Source: Hyphodiscus hymeniophilus (taxonomy: Eukaryota; Ascomycota; Leotiomycetes; Helotiales; Hyphodiscaceae). Taken from it: DNA of 64,000 nucleotides. This document shows positions 13,118 to 24,175 of the stretch, one piece after another. Every line of letters begins with the position of its first letter. Within the stretch, counting starts at the first letter, position 1. A program made the translations under genes and the position numbers. The stretch lies in the NCBI GenBank assembly GCA_016508695.1, contig VNKQ01000010.1, positions 434,001-498,000 on the forward strand, given 5' to 3'. The notes beneath the pieces are model-generated. The model was not told the origin of the DNA. It made no database searches and saw only the letters and a list, made by a program, of their open reading frames with translations.

Positions 13118-13765
13118 TAGATACACAAAAGATGCTCGGGCAAGAGACTGAGGACGACATAGAGAGGATCATCCAAAACAGGCAACACCATTTTCATATC
13201 AAATGCAGCAATGCAGGTTTAAGATTCCCTTGTGACCTATTGTATGATATACTTCCTCGTAATCTGCTGTAGTAACAGAGTGTTGATTATTTGCTTAATG
13301 TTGGCTGGAAGGCACTACATCAATCCAAGACAAACTCCATCTTTAATCAAATATCATAAAATTCCTTTCACGGGTTTCCATAGGTCATAATATGGATCGG
13401 TAATTGTCCGTCTCGCATACATCGTGCGGGGTAGACGGAAGCCGTCCCGGTGGCAATTGTTTGGAAATATAGGGCCGGCTTCCGGAGCATTGCTCGGGCG
13501 ATCTATTGACGACCCAACTTCGAATTCCCTCACTTACTGTAATCTCCTGAAGCAAATCATTTGGCTGGGCAGAAATGAGGTTCAGCACTTGACTCAGTCT
13601 CTCATTCCAAATTCGACTTTCACCTCTAAATTTGGTTGGGTGCGTAGCTAATATCCAGCTTTCTCGAAACCACAGCTCTACAAAATCTTTCGACGGCTCA
13701 TGAACAGTTAATTGATTTCGTATTTCTTCGGATTACACTTCAGTCTAAAATCATCATCATCGTCA
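13118..13765. other. Intergenic, promoter side of the GH88 gene
   Basis: About 650 nt without a convincing gene. An in-frame upstream ATG exists at 13712, so the GH88 protein could have 18 extra residues; the start at 13766 was preferred because the extra residues look unlike the family. Confidence 0.4.
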
Positions 13766-15370
13766 ATGACATCTCAATTACCAGATATGATAGTTCCGGA
13801 CAATTCAGCGACTTACTCCTCGACAGCCAACACAACAGCTGCTTCCTCTGCAAGCAGCCTTCCTTCATTGAAGTATCAAAACACAGACTCTCAGCATTCC
13901 CAAGATCTGGAGCTTTCGCTCAAGGACTTCTTCGCAGAAAATGTGGCCGCCAAGATTTGGCGGGTTGCGAAGAATCACCTTGAAAACGAGGTAAGTTCAC
14001 TCACACTTTGAGCATACACTCGAATCGTTTAAATCACTCGGAGAGTTCACTATCTCACAAATTCTTCCTTCAAGCTCAGCTACTCAAGTAGTTTGGTTCA
14101 AAAGTCATGTTCAATCCTCTAATCACGCACTACAGAATGCACTTGAATACTACCCCGAGTTCATTCCGTTGACCGGTCCGACTGCTGGGAAGTATACTTG
14201 CAAGCCCGTGGAGTTTTGGACGTGTGGATTCTTTCCTGGCTCTTTGTATGCATTATTGGAGCGATGTATGAAATATCCCAAGCATCTTCCATCTCCAGGA
14301 ATTGATAGAGTTACATTTCAAAGTCAGATTCTTTCGCTCTGTCGGACTTGGTCTCAACCGTTGCACAAAATGGCAGAACGTATAAATACGCATGACCTAG
14401 GATTCATCGTTCAGCCAGCTCTTCGAATGGACTGGGAATTGACTGGTAACACTCAAAGTCTAAAGTCTATTTTTAAAGCAGCGGAAAACCTTGCTTCAAG
14501 GTACGACGAGAGGGTTGGCGCAGTACGCAGTTGGGATAAAATGATCAATAAGAAAGAGAGTATCACGGACACGAAGAAGAACTTTCTGGTCATTATTGAT
14601 AGCATGTGCAGTAGGTTGTTGCCTCAATACTCGATTTCGAGCTAAAGTGCCCAGATCTTGATCTTCTGTTTTACGCCGGCGATCACACGTCAAACCAGAA
14701 ACTCATCGACATCGCAACCTCTCATGCCCACTTCGTCCTTCGATCAATAGTTCGAGAAGACTACTCCACATTCCACCTCGTGAATGTCGATCCACGTGAT
14801 GGAGCAATTAAATGTCAACGAACTCATCAAGGTTATAGCGATAGCTCGTGTTGGTCGAGGGGTCAAGCATGGGCCATTCTTGGCTTTACCCAGGCGTACA
14901 TCTGGACTAAAGACCTGATATTCTTGAGAGCCGCTATCAATATATCTGACTATTTTCTCGCCAGACTGTCCAGTACTACTCATACACATCCTTTTGTGCC
15001 TGTATGGGACTTCGATGCGCCGCCAGAGACGCCACCACTTCGAGACACCTCGGCGGGAATGATCGCTGCGAATGGGTTGGCGTTACTTCATCAGATACTG
15101 AACAATGACTCCAAGTATATGGCGAATGCTTTGAGGATTGCAAAGGAGACGATAGATCTATCGCTATCTTCCGACAAAGCAAAGTTGTCTTTAGGAGATG
15201 ATGGGGAATTGGAAGTCGAAAGCGGTACGTGGGATGGGATCTTGATGAATGCGACTGCAAATAACAATGAGAATGCCGTGGTGATGTATTCAAACCATGG
15301 GCTGCTTGTTTATGCCGACTACTACTTCCTTGAGTTTGGCAACAAGCTAATGCGCATGGGCCTAATTTAG
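13766..15370 (+). CDS. Glycoside hydrolase family 88, unsaturated uronyl hydrolase
   Basis: Three exons, 13766-13990, 14136-14610 and 14655-15370, give 471 residues; the introns are 145 and 44 nt. GH88 enzymes remove the unsaturated uronic acid left at the non-reducing end of oligosaccharides by polysaccharide lyases, by hydrating the double bond. The marks are visible: THDLGF (Asp equivalent to the assisting residue), a second Asp in IIDSMCNLDLLFYAGDH spanning the exon 2/3 junction (general acid/base position), SSCWSRGQAWAILGF in the active-site loop, and DTSAGMIAANGL in the alpha/alpha barrel. There is no signal peptide, so it should act in the cytoplasm on imported disaccharides from pectin (rhamnogalacturonan) or glucuronan-like polymers. 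It lies about 1 kb upstream of, and on the same strand as, the DUF2264 gene. The family is certain; the exact substrate is not. Confidence 0.9.
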
Positions 15371-16349
15371 AATCTGAGGGCCCAGGGAACGTTAAGACGG
15401 GATATCAATCCATGAGTGATACGTATAGATTTTAGCAGACATCCCATTGGCATCGAAGTCAAGACCTAGCCCTTCTAAAGTAAATTCTCGATCAAGATCA
15501 CGAAAGTGTTGACCAAGCAATAATTTGGCCTTCACCAAAGAGTATATTCTCGTGCCGGACCTGACACTTTCAGTGCCTCCATGCCTGTTAGATCGCCTTT
15601 CCCATTGCTGTCATTCCTATTTGTACCATAGAGCTGGGTGGCATGTTTCTGAAGAAGATAGAGTACACAGCCCTTCTTGCATGTAGGGGAGGTGAGTGGT
15701 CGATACTCAGTGTCAACCGTTGTGCTCGACTAGATACCTACCACCATACGAAGAGTTCGCGTTAGTCAGCCTACCCAACTAAGCGAGGTCATTTGCCTAG
15801 TAGCTTCCTTGTGGAGTACCTGTTTCCCATTCTGCGTCTACATCACGATATTAGGAGAAAAGATGTAATCCGCCTTCGCGAAGGCCCTCTTGATAGTCAG
15901 TATGTTGTCCTGAAATTATTGTACAGAGGCTCTGTACCTGGTGCTCTTGAGCTGGGTGAGGTTCCGGTGCGCATCGGAATATCGGAGTGGGGCCGATGCA
16001 CTTCTCGCTTGCGTTTCGCTACTTGATGTTTAGCGTAGTGGGAAAGATCTACAATGGGGATTTTGAAGTGGATCATGACAGAAGATGGCTTCCTCTACTA
16101 AATACATGTACTACAACGCCCACCATGGTGTGAAAATATTCTGGAAGTTTTCTCGCTGACACTTTGACCTCGACATCATCGAAGAAATCCATCAACAACC
16201 AGGAAATTCATCTTCTCAAGGTTAGTAAGTTATTGATACCGTTTCACAGTTCCATAGACATGAACCATTCCCGTGACTAAACGCTCTGAAGTCAAGCTGG
16301 TCCGAAGCACCCCTTCCTCATTCTCCAAATATAAGCAAACCATACTGAG
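15371..16349. other. Spacer between GH88 and DUF2264 genes
   Basis: About 980 nt holding the GH88 terminator and the DUF2264 promoter. The longest frame (15793-16026, 77 codons) has no splice context or family similarity and was left out. Confidence 0.4.
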
Positions 16350-18302
16350 TTGATGAAGTTCGTCCATCGCATGACCGAAAGGGCCCAGAGTTCCAATACC
16401 GCCGCAATGATAGACTCAAGCGTTGTTACACCAAGCCGCTTCAACCCGCTTTCAGCAAATCCCTTCTTGACTCGCGACGATGTCATAGCCGCTGTTCATG
16501 GATTATTCAACCCACTACTTCCATGCTTTTCAGAAGGCAAGGCACGAGTGCAACTGGATGCCTCTGGAGCTACTTGCGATCGGGCGGCATGTGACCTTGA
16601 GGGTTTCGCCAGACCACTTTTCGGCATTGCTCCTATGGTAGCTGGCGGAGCTTCTTTTGAGCATTGGGACCTTTACCGTGAAGGCCTGAAGAATGGAACA
16701 GATCCCCAGCATCCGGAATACTGGGGCAAGGTTTTAGGTTTGGATCAACGGCAGGTAGAGGCTGCTGCTCTCGGATATGCTTTGCTCTTAGTCCCACAGC
16801 ATATCTACGAGCCGTTGGATGACACGGCGAAGTCCAACCTCGTAAATTGGCTACTTAATAGTCGGAATGGTGAACATCATGGAAATAATCACAAGTACTT
16901 CCGTGTCATTGTTGACCTCGGCTTGGAGAAAGTAGGCGTCGAGGTAAATCGGCAGATGACGGACCAGTATTTAGATGATCTGGATACGCTTTACATCGAT
17001 GATGGATGGTACAGAGATGGGGATGATCCCGGCGACACTCGACGTATTGACTATTACAATCCGTTCGCCATGCACTACTACGGGCTTGTCTATGCAAAAG
17101 CTCGTCCGCAAGATACAGAACGATGTATGCGGTACAGGGACCGAGCTCGAAAATTCGCACTGCACTTCCAGCACTGGTTCGCAGATACAGGTGCAAACGT
17201 CCCGTATGGACGAAGCTTGATATATCGCCAGGCAGTCTGCGCTTTCTGGGGTGCACTAGCTGTAGCTGGTGAGGAAGTACTGCCATGGGGTGTGATCAAA
17301 GGCCTGTATCTACGGAATCTCCGATGGTGGTCTTCGCAACCGATCACTCGCAGCAACGACGGAATCCTGACAGTCGGTTATGCGTATCCTAATCAGTTCA
17401 TGGCTGAGAGATACAATTCGAGCGGGTCCCCATGGTGGGCATTGAAGGCTTTCACGCCGCTTCAGCTACCTTCGGATCATCCTTTCTGGACGGCAGAAGA
17501 GCTCCCCCTTACTGGTAGAAACACAGTTGCACCCATGCCTGTTGTCGGGATGGTGTTCTGCCATCAGCCAGGGCACACTGTGCTGCTCACTGCTGGGCCA
17601 GAGACTGGACAGCAAATGCGATTTTCTCCCGAGAAATACAAGAAATTTGCGTACTCATCGCGATATGGCTTCAGCATCGAAAGCGACTCCCGCGCCTTTA
17701 AACTAGGTGCTTTCGATAGCATAATTGCCTTCAGCGATGATGGGAACCACTACCGCGTCAGGGAGCACTGCGTCGAAGCTCACATAGCTGGCAATGTGCT
17801 GTTCTCACTGTGGCAGCCATGGCATGATGTGAAAGTCGAGACATGGCTAATTCCCAGCGGCCCCTGGCACATTCGCGTCCATCGTATCTCATCCCCACGG
17901 AAGCTGTCGACCATCGAAGGCGGCTTTGCTGCCCCACGGACGGATAATCAAGGGGATGAAGTTCACCGTGAGCAGACCTCTTCATGGGTGCTCAGCAAAC
18001 TGGGAGACTTCAGCGGGATCCTGGATTTATCTTCCTCGCAAAGATCTGCCAGGGTTAATACCCCACATGGAAATACTAATCTGATGTTTCCGCGTACTCT
18101 TATTCCTCAGTTGATGGGTGAAGTCGAAGCTAATGTACCCGTGACATTCGCTTGCGCGGTGTTGGCTGGACCGGATGGAAAGACGGTAAATGAGGTTTGG
18201 ACTTCACCACCGGTTGCTCCCTCGGTGAAAGACTTGGAGGAGTTGTTTCAAAAGAAAGGCGTTCAAGTTGAGGTCACAAAGCCGTTCGTGGGTTTAGCAT
18301 AA
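16350..18302 (+). CDS. DUF2264-family protein, probable intracellular glycosidase
   Basis: A single open exon of 650 codons. The DUF2264 signature is clear: a RFNPL-x-NPF-x-TRDD lead-in, GFARPLFGIAP, then GNNHKYFRVIVDLGLEKVG, DDLDTLYIDDGWYRDGD and RIDYYNPFAMHYYGL blocks in an alpha/alpha-barrel-like N-terminal half, and a beta-rich C-terminal half. Acidic residues in YIDDGWYRDGDDPGD and the DYYNPFA block are candidates for catalysis. My recollection, not verifiable here, is that related bacterial proteins act on uronic-acid-containing glycans. The lack of a signal peptide and the GH88 gene upstream on the same strand support a shared role in acidic oligosaccharide breakdown. The start may instead be the Met at residue 20. 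The family call is firm; the reaction is inferred. Confidence 0.85.
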   Translation: MMKFVHRMTERAQSSNTAAMIDSSVVTPSRFNPLSANPFLTRDDVIAAVHGLFNPLLPCFSEGKARVQLDASGATCDRAACDLEGFARPLFGIAPMVAGGASFEHWDLYREGLKNGTDPQHPEYWGKVLGLDQRQVEAAALGYALLLVPQHIYEPLDDTAKSNLVNWLLNSRNGEHHGNNHKYFRVIVDLGLEKVGVEVNRQMTDQYLDDLDTLYIDDGWYRDGDDPGDTRRIDYYNPFAMHYYGLVYAKARPQDTERCMRYRDRARKFALHFQHWFADTGANVPYGRSLIYRQAVCAFWGALAVAGEEVLPWGVIKGLYLRNLRWWSSQPITRSNDGILTVGYAYPNQFMAERYNSSGSPWWALKAFTPLQLPSDHPFWTAEELPLTGRNTVAPMPVVGMVFCHQPGHTVLLTAGPETGQQMRFSPEKYKKFAYSSRYGFSIESDSRAFKLGAFDSIIAFSDDGNHYRVREHCVEAHIAGNVLFSLWQPWHDVKVETWLIPSGPWHIRVHRISSPRKLSTIEGGFAAPRTDNQGDEVHREQTSSWVLSKLGDFSGILDLSSSQRSARVNTPHGNTNLMFPRTLIPQLMGEVEANVPVTFACAVLAGPDGKTVNEVWTSPPVAPSVKDLEELFQKKGVQVEVTKPFVGLA

Positions 18303-18682
18303 GATCTTTGGTTTAACGAACCAAGCTCATTGATGTTCTTTAACAACTATTTCGTTCTCCGTGCCTTAAAGTGTTTCATCAAGATACCGGTAGGATCTTT
18401 TCCATAACTTCAAGCAAATGAATTGAGATTCTGATGAACACCTCCAAGATCAGTCACTGCATAAGATCACTGAAACCTACACAGGGCAACGAAGTCTGGA
18501 ACAGGTCTGGTCACACGAATGCCTTGTGCATGTAGAATCTTGCCATGAGAAACCAAGAAAAGTAATCCATTTTTAATGCTTGTTGTAGTCCAATCAAAGG
18601 GTATAAAGTACGCACCACGCGATGCCGGAAAACAGTAACTCCAATCCATGTTGATGAAACCCCCCTCACCTCTTACCCTCCA
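18303..18682. other. Convergent 3' intergenic spacer
   Basis: This 380-nt spacer lies between two converging genes. No gene is seen; it should hold both transcription ends. Confidence 0.5.
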
Positions 18683-21600
18683 TTATCCTTTTTTGAACAA
18701 TCTCTTCGTACCACCAACTCTATCCATCTCCCCAAAACTCTTCCTGTCTTTCAACCCCGCCTCTTTCTTCTCCTTCTCTGCAGACGCCAATCTGACCTTC
18801 TCCTTCATGCTCTCAACCCATTTCTCGTCTCTTTCGCTGATAGCAACCTTTTTTGCTTTCGGTCCTGCTAGGCCCAACCCACCATCTTCTTCTGTCCATG
18901 ATAGTCTTGAGCTCGAACGGGCCTTTTCGGAGGGTGGAGTCTCAAACTCTCTTGTTCGATTCGCCATTGCCGTCGCCATCGGTATCGGTGTGCTGGGAGT
19001 GCGGATATTCATGGCGCTGGACTCTGTCTCACCAACGCTTCTTCGAGTTCTACGGATATGAAGGCTGGACATAGGACGATCAAGGGCTGATCCCGGTCGA
19101 GAAGTAGGACTCGATCGACCGTTGCCGCGAGTCGTCGCCGACGTGGAGGCTGTGAAGCTTGTAGATGTAATCCTAGGCCGAATATCTTGAACTTCGACTT
19201 TGTCGGAATCAACGACTGACCTCCGGCCATGGTGGCTTGCGTATTCCCGCAGATACTCGCCAAGATCCGCCCACCCGCCTCCCACTCTCACCATAACTCG
19301 CTCTCCGTTCTCACCGACTAGTCGGACAAACAATTTGATTGGTGCTTCGCCGGTACTTCTTGATAGATGATACAGTTTGATCTCTGGATTACCACTTTGA
19401 GGGCGAGGGCGAGAGGTGCCTCTCGCATAAGCTGGGGCCAGTGTAAAGGATGGAGTTGCGGCTCGCACGCCGAGAGATGAGTGGGATCGTAATGAAGGAG
19501 TAACAGAGCGTCTATTCTTGGCTGGGCGTAGAGAACCGGTCAGTGGGGAGGGAGCGGTATCGGGCTCAGAAGTGAGACGAATACGCGCTGGAATCGACTC
19601 CAGGAGGGAAGAAATCTGAGCTTGGATGTGATCATCGGAGCTCTTTTTGGGACTTGACCAGACGGATGCCTCGGATATATCCAGACTTTCAAACATAGGT
19701 GTATCAGGCACTTCCATGGGCGTCAAACGAGAGTCCTGAGATTCCGACTCAGCTGCCCCCAACGAGAGAGGTTTGGGGAGATGGAAAGAGCGTCGAGGAG
19801 ACATGGATGGGATGGGAGGAGGCGAGAACGATAAGCTGCGATCTGTGGGAGTATCAATTCGTGATCGCACTCGACCTTTCAATGGTGACTCATCCTCAAT
19901 CTCGGGGGGAAACTCAGGCATCGCCAACGGTGACAATGGGCAACATGGAGTAAGTGGAGACGAAAGGGCATCGCCGTACTGTCGGTTCAGGACAGTTGAG
20001 GTATCAGACGATGAGCTCGCAGGGCGCGGAATGTCGACTTTTCGGATAGGACTATTAATTCGTGCAATTGAAGTCCTCCGAGCGATTTCTGGCTGAGGGA
20101 CATGCTCAAGTCTAGAGCTTTCCGAGGACATCGGACGTACTTCCAGCCCCCTGTCACTACCAGTTTCGGACTCTAAACCTTGTATGAGCTGTGGACGGCT
20201 TCTAGGAATAGCACCGGCCTCTTCCAACCTGTCCGTACTGGATTCTGCAGGTGTTTTCGGAGTTGATTGAGCGCCACCGAGATTGGAGATTAACTCTGCT
20301 GGCTTTTCATCATCAGACAGGGAGGAATTCGGATTATATGCTGACTGGCTAGAAGCGGTATGCGCACTCTTGACTGGGGACAATGTCGGGCGGAAGTATT
20401 CAGCAGGTTCGGCCTGTTGTATCTCGGGCGTTGGGTATGACGTTGAGTATCCAGAGACATTTGATATGTTCCTGTTATGTGCTTTGATACCGGATGTACC
20501 ATCTGTGTCCGAAGTCTCTGTACTGCCATTGAGGGGAGGAGATACACGGTGCTCATCAACTGGAGGAGACTCGACGACGGTCCATTCCTGGTCAATCCTT
20601 TCCCTGCGCGGAGATCGTAGTGGCAGAGGAGGCGAACCACTTGCAAGTGAAAAGGGGCTTGGAGGTGAGGTAAACGACGTCGGAATTAAGGCTTCGATGG
20701 GTGTGTTTAGGGATGCAGGAGTTAAAGCTGGCGATTGAGTTGATGGGGTGTTATGTTGCAATTCAATAGATTGTGGCATAGCCATGCTGGGCGCGGTTGG
20801 AGACAAACCCCGCAATCGCATGATGCCGAATGCATCTCTAAAGCGATCGAATTTCGATGGGCTACCGGCACTTCCCTTATTGCCATGAATTGTCACCCGA
20901 TCTGGTGATCTGCTTGGAGGAGAATCAACAACGGATGGCGTAGCGGGAGCACGAGGGCTTTGGGGCGTGGGTGGAGTGGCTGATTTCTTGGCGAAGAAAT
21001 CAGTGCTTGGTTTTGCCTGAAGTTGAGAGATGGACGGTTTGTCAGAAGGAGCGGGATTGTCGGTACTGAGACGCCTCGGTATCGAGTCCTCTCTAGCAAG
21101 CTGGGAGACGATTTGGGACCCGGGCTGAGGAGGTTGGATATCGTCGCTTCCATCAAAAGGTGCGAATCTTGATAATAGGCTTGAGGGTGAAGAACGATCA
21201 ATGGACAGTGCCGAATAAGCAATTGGCTGCGGATCGTGAGTCGTTGTTGAAACATTGGAGATTTCTGCTTCTGCATGATCTGACGAGATGCTGTTTTGCG
21301 ATTCATTCGTGCTAACAGAAGCGGTAGGTGGTGAATTCTGCTGAAGACGGCGTTCATACTCCGCATGCTCATGATTTCCGGACCGTAGGTATGCACCTGT
21401 AATAGTAGCCCCAATGCCAAGAGCCACTGCAGAGGAACGCATCATACCAGGCGCACCCTCTCGTTTCGACGATGGAGAAAGTAGTACTGTGTCAGCTCCG
21501 GAGACCTTGGGGTCAGAAAGATCTTTGGTCGGTTCTTCTGTTGAAAGTTTTAAGATTTGTGATTCTTCTTCCTCTTTCCCTTGCAAGTCCGCATCCTGCT

Positions 21601-23416
21601 GCTGTTTCAACTGCAAACTGTCGTCTTGTTTCCGAGCATGTTCTGTGTTTCTCGCAGTTTCAGCTGCTTCTTCTTCCCGTTGCCTAGATCGTTCCATATA
21701 TTCGCTCCGAATTCTTTCAGCCTCCCACCAAGCGTCGGCCTCGGCCAAAATCCGCTCTTCTGCTTGTTTTTGAGCTAATTCGGCTGCTGATTCCTGTTCC
21801 ATCCTGATTATTTGCTCCGCCTCCGCCCGATGCTTTTCAGCTTCTTGGCGGATACGTCCCTGTTCGGCCTTGATTCTAGCTTCCTCTTGAATCCTGAGCA
21901 CTTCGGCATGCCTCGCAGCTTCGGCAGCAGCTTCTTGCTCTGAGGCTAGTAGTCGCTCGTTCTCGACTCGCAATCTCTCAGCTTCCTGACGAGAAGCTTC
22001 TTCTTCTGCTTGGATTCTTTCTCCCTCCAGCTTCCTGAAAATTTTAGCTTGTCGAGCTGCTTCAGCGGTAGCTTCCTGCGCTGCTTGCAACTTCTCCTCG
22101 GCGTCTTTCCGTTCCAACTCCAGTCGTTCCGCTTCTTTCTCCTCTAGTTCTCGAGAAATTTCAGCTTGTCGATTTGCTTCGACTGCTGCTTCGTGCTCTC
22201 GACGGAGCTTCTCTTCGGCCTCTCTCCGTTCCCTCTCCAATCTTGCCGCTTCCTCTTGCTCCAGTCGTAATCGAAGGTCCCTTTCTATCTGCTCTTTCTC
22301 CGCCTGTAATCTGACAGCCTCTCGAGCCTCTGCTTCGGCTTTGATCCGATCTTCCTCCGCCTTCCGAGCTTTTGCCATCTTCGACCATTCCCCTTCCCGA
22401 ACTTTTTGATCACTCTGGACAACCCATTCGCCATAGTCTCTTTCGATGTTTTCCATCCTATCCAACCATACTTCAGGCAGCGTATCCTCCCTTCCTTCCA
22501 ATGTATCCAGCATATAATCCAACTCCTTCCCCAAAGCCGTGACTCTATCCTGCAACACGTCTCGCATGATGTCAAAAGTCTTGCGGTCCAAGACCTTGTC
22601 CTCTTGACCATTTCTAGCATTGTCATCACTCCACGGGGTTTCCAATATCTGCCAGCCCGATTTTAGTGCAACTTCTGCGTCATCCAGGGCGTGCAGTAAA
22701 AGAGGAACTTTTCGTAATACCAATAGTCTAACAGTCCAAAAATCTAGTAACCGCGTCAGCCGAGACAGGGTCGGCAATGCTTGTAATACTGTGGCAGTGA
22801 CGACAGCAGTGAAGTCATCCATCCGCGTGTAGCTGGAAAATGAGCTCGGCACTGGGGCGTTTGAGCCAGAAGAGGATGGTCGAGACTTCGGCGAGAGATG
22901 GGTATTCAGGACAGTACTTTTGATTTCTTCGACGTCCAGGTCTTCCATGTCCTCGTGTATATCGTCTATCCGGTTTTCATAACGAGCCACTTCCTCAGCT
23001 GGGAGACTGCCAATATACTCTTCTTCGCCAGGGCTTGGTTCTCGATGTCCAGTCCTCGCCGTGCGCTCATCCGTTGACACCCGGCGCCTCTTTGCAGCTG
23101 GGACTTCAAAGCCTGCAGAACCGGCTTCTGAGGGCCATGGCCAGGTGGAAAGCTCATCCACCCATTCTTGTATTTTCTTCGAGGCGATGGTAGCACGTAT
23201 ACCAAAGGATCGTTCGCTGGGAGTCGCAGCCTCCACGCTGGCTCGTAGCCTACCCGATGGATTGGTAAACGCTTCGAGAGTTGTGGCAGGAGAAAGGTCG
23301 GCAAGTATATCATCTGTTATGCGCTGTCTTGTTGGGGAACGGGTGGGAGATAGGGAGGCAATCCGCTGGTGCGCTCTCGTGAAGAGTTCTGGTGGATTGA
23401 TGCGTGGCGGGTCCAT
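18683..23416 (-). CDS. Very large coiled-coil protein with a GAS2-like (GAR) motif
   Basis: One uninterrupted frame. It is open from 23656, but the start at 23416 (1,577 residues) fits the conserved N-terminus NPPELFTRAHQRIASLSPTR; the 80 codons before it look like 5' UTR. In order: conserved N-terminal block with IASKKIQEWVDELSTWPWP and a basic AAKRRRVS patch; a helical middle; an uninterrupted Glu/Arg/Ala coiled coil of about 280 residues (roughly 22390 down to 21550); a long Ser/Pro-rich disordered region; then KLFVRLVGENGERVMVRVGG followed by GWADLGEYLREY (from about 19340), which resembles the GAS2-related microtubule-binding domain; and a basic tail ending KRLFKKG. From memory, annotation pipelines often call this family 'pathway-specific nitrogen regulator', but the visible domains suggest a cytoskeletal or cortical role. 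It is divergent from homoaconitase. Confidence 0.8.
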   Translation of the reverse strand: MDPPRINPPELFTRAHQRIASLSPTRSPTRQRITDDILADLSPATTLEAFTNPSGRLRASVEAATPSERSFGIRATIASKKIQEWVDELSTWPWPSEAGSAGFEVPAAKRRRVSTDERTARTGHREPSPGEEEYIGSLPAEEVARYENRIDDIHEDMEDLDVEEIKSTVLNTHLSPKSRPSSSGSNAPVPSSFSSYTRMDDFTAVVTATVLQALPTLSRLTRLLDFWTVRLLVLRKVPLLLHALDDAEVALKSGWQILETPWSDDNARNGQEDKVLDRKTFDIMRDVLQDRVTALGKELDYMLDTLEGREDTLPEVWLDRMENIERDYGEWVVQSDQKVREGEWSKMAKARKAEEDRIKAEAEAREAVRLQAEKEQIERDLRLRLEQEEAARLERERREAEEKLRREHEAAVEANRQAEISRELEEKEAERLELERKDAEEKLQAAQEATAEAARQAKIFRKLEGERIQAEEEASRQEAERLRVENERLLASEQEAAAEAARHAEVLRIQEEARIKAEQGRIRQEAEKHRAEAEQIIRMEQESAAELAQKQAEERILAEADAWWEAERIRSEYMERSRQREEEAAETARNTEHARKQDDSLQLKQQQDADLQGKEEEESQILKLSTEEPTKDLSDPKVSGADTVLLSPSSKREGAPGMMRSSAVALGIGATITGAYLRSGNHEHAEYERRLQQNSPPTASVSTNESQNSISSDHAEAEISNVSTTTHDPQPIAYSALSIDRSSPSSLLSRFAPFDGSDDIQPPQPGSQIVSQLAREDSIPRRLSTDNPAPSDKPSISQLQAKPSTDFFAKKSATPPTPQSPRAPATPSVVDSPPSRSPDRVTIHGNKGSAGSPSKFDRFRDAFGIMRLRGLSPTAPSMAMPQSIELQHNTPSTQSPALTPASLNTPIEALIPTSFTSPPSPFSLASGSPPLPLRSPRRERIDQEWTVVESPPVDEHRVSPPLNGSTETSDTDGTSGIKAHNRNISNVSGYSTSYPTPEIQQAEPAEYFRPTLSPVKSAHTASSQSAYNPNSSLSDDEKPAELISNLGGAQSTPKTPAESSTDRLEEAGAIPRSRPQLIQGLESETGSDRGLEVRPMSSESSRLEHVPQPEIARRTSIARINSPIRKVDIPRPASSSSDTSTVLNRQYGDALSSPLTPCCPLSPLAMPEFPPEIEDESPLKGRVRSRIDTPTDRSLSFSPPPIPSMSPRRSFHLPKPLSLGAAESESQDSRLTPMEVPDTPMFESLDISEASVWSSPKKSSDDHIQAQISSLLESIPARIRLTSEPDTAPSPLTGSLRPAKNRRSVTPSLRSHSSLGVRAATPSFTLAPAYARGTSRPRPQSGNPEIKLYHLSRSTGEAPIKLFVRLVGENGERVMVRVGGGWADLGEYLREYASHHGRRSVVDSDKVEVQDIRPRITSTSFTASTSATTRGNGRSSPTSRPGSALDRPMSSLHIRRTRRSVGETESSAMNIRTPSTPIPMATAMANRTREFETPPSEKARSSSRLSWTEEDGGLGLAGPKAKKVAISERDEKWVESMKEKVRLASAEKEKKEAGLKDRKSFGEMDRVGGTKRLFKKG

Positions 23417-24175
23417 CGTGGGAGGTCTCGAGCTGGTGCTTTGTAACGGGATTTGCTCTAGACATACGGCGCATTGCCTCGCAACAGAGAACAGCAGTGC
23501 TGCTACCAAGGTCAAAATGACAAATGCAACATTATTTTTGAGGTAAGGAGAATCGGAAGAGGTCGTTGGGGGGTCTCTTTCAAGGCGACCTGGTTTCGCG
23601 GACGGGAACTTGCAGCATGTTGATTCGGATTCTAAGACATGCAGTACATAAGACAATCCAAGCCCCTAGGTAGTACTCAAGTAAACAGAGAAACCAAAGA
23701 ACGACAACGAGTGTATAGGACGGGCGGAATATGTACAGATTGTTGCGAGGTCGTTGACGACACCGGATTATGTCCTGCAGCTTGACAAGCAAGACTCGCT
23801 TGCTAAGGCCGATCTTCATGCATCCAGGCCGCCCACGCTATGCGGGACAAGGGTTGGAAGAGCCAGCCAGAGGAGGATGAGTATTTGGGAGAACCATTGA
23901 AATAAGGAAATGGGATTAGGAAAGTGTCTGAACGATAGAGGTACTTTTGAATTGCTTGTATACAGAACCCAAATGCTCCCAAAGTCAACACTCCTTTCGT
24001 CTGATCCCGCACTTCGTTCCTGGTACAAAAGCTCTGGACCTAAATCTACCCCTGACTAGAGCCACCAATCAAGAAGCCTACAGTAAGCTGCGAGATCGCA
24101 GCAGAACAAAAATCTGGGGAAACATTTATTCCTTTCACCCTCCACGAAAACCAGTTGTCAGTCAATGGGCGAGAG
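23417..24175. promoter_or_regulatory. Divergent intergenic region
   Basis: About 760 nt between the start of the coiled-coil/GAR gene (minus strand) and that of homoaconitase (plus strand). It must contain both promoters. An open frame running leftward to 23656 and one running rightward from 23947 reach into it, but neither extension resembles its family. I looked for a GCN4/CPC1-type TGACTCA site expected for a lysine gene and did not see one. Confidence 0.5.

Noticed and set aside
20283..23546. Plus-strand and alternative minus-strand ORFs of up to 175 codons inside the coiled-coil gene
   Set aside because: They are low-complexity shadows of the Glu/Arg/Ala-rich and Ser/Pro-rich reading frame.
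23417..23656. 80-codon N-terminal extension with a hydrophobic helix before the coiled-coil/GAR protein
   Set aside because: Family conservation begins at the Met at 23416; the helix-bearing extension is probably untranslated leader, though a membrane form cannot be excluded.
23947..24175. Long N-terminal extension of homoaconitase in the open frame
   Set aside because: It does not look like a targeting sequence or match the family; a spliced start at 24176 gives a typical presequence.
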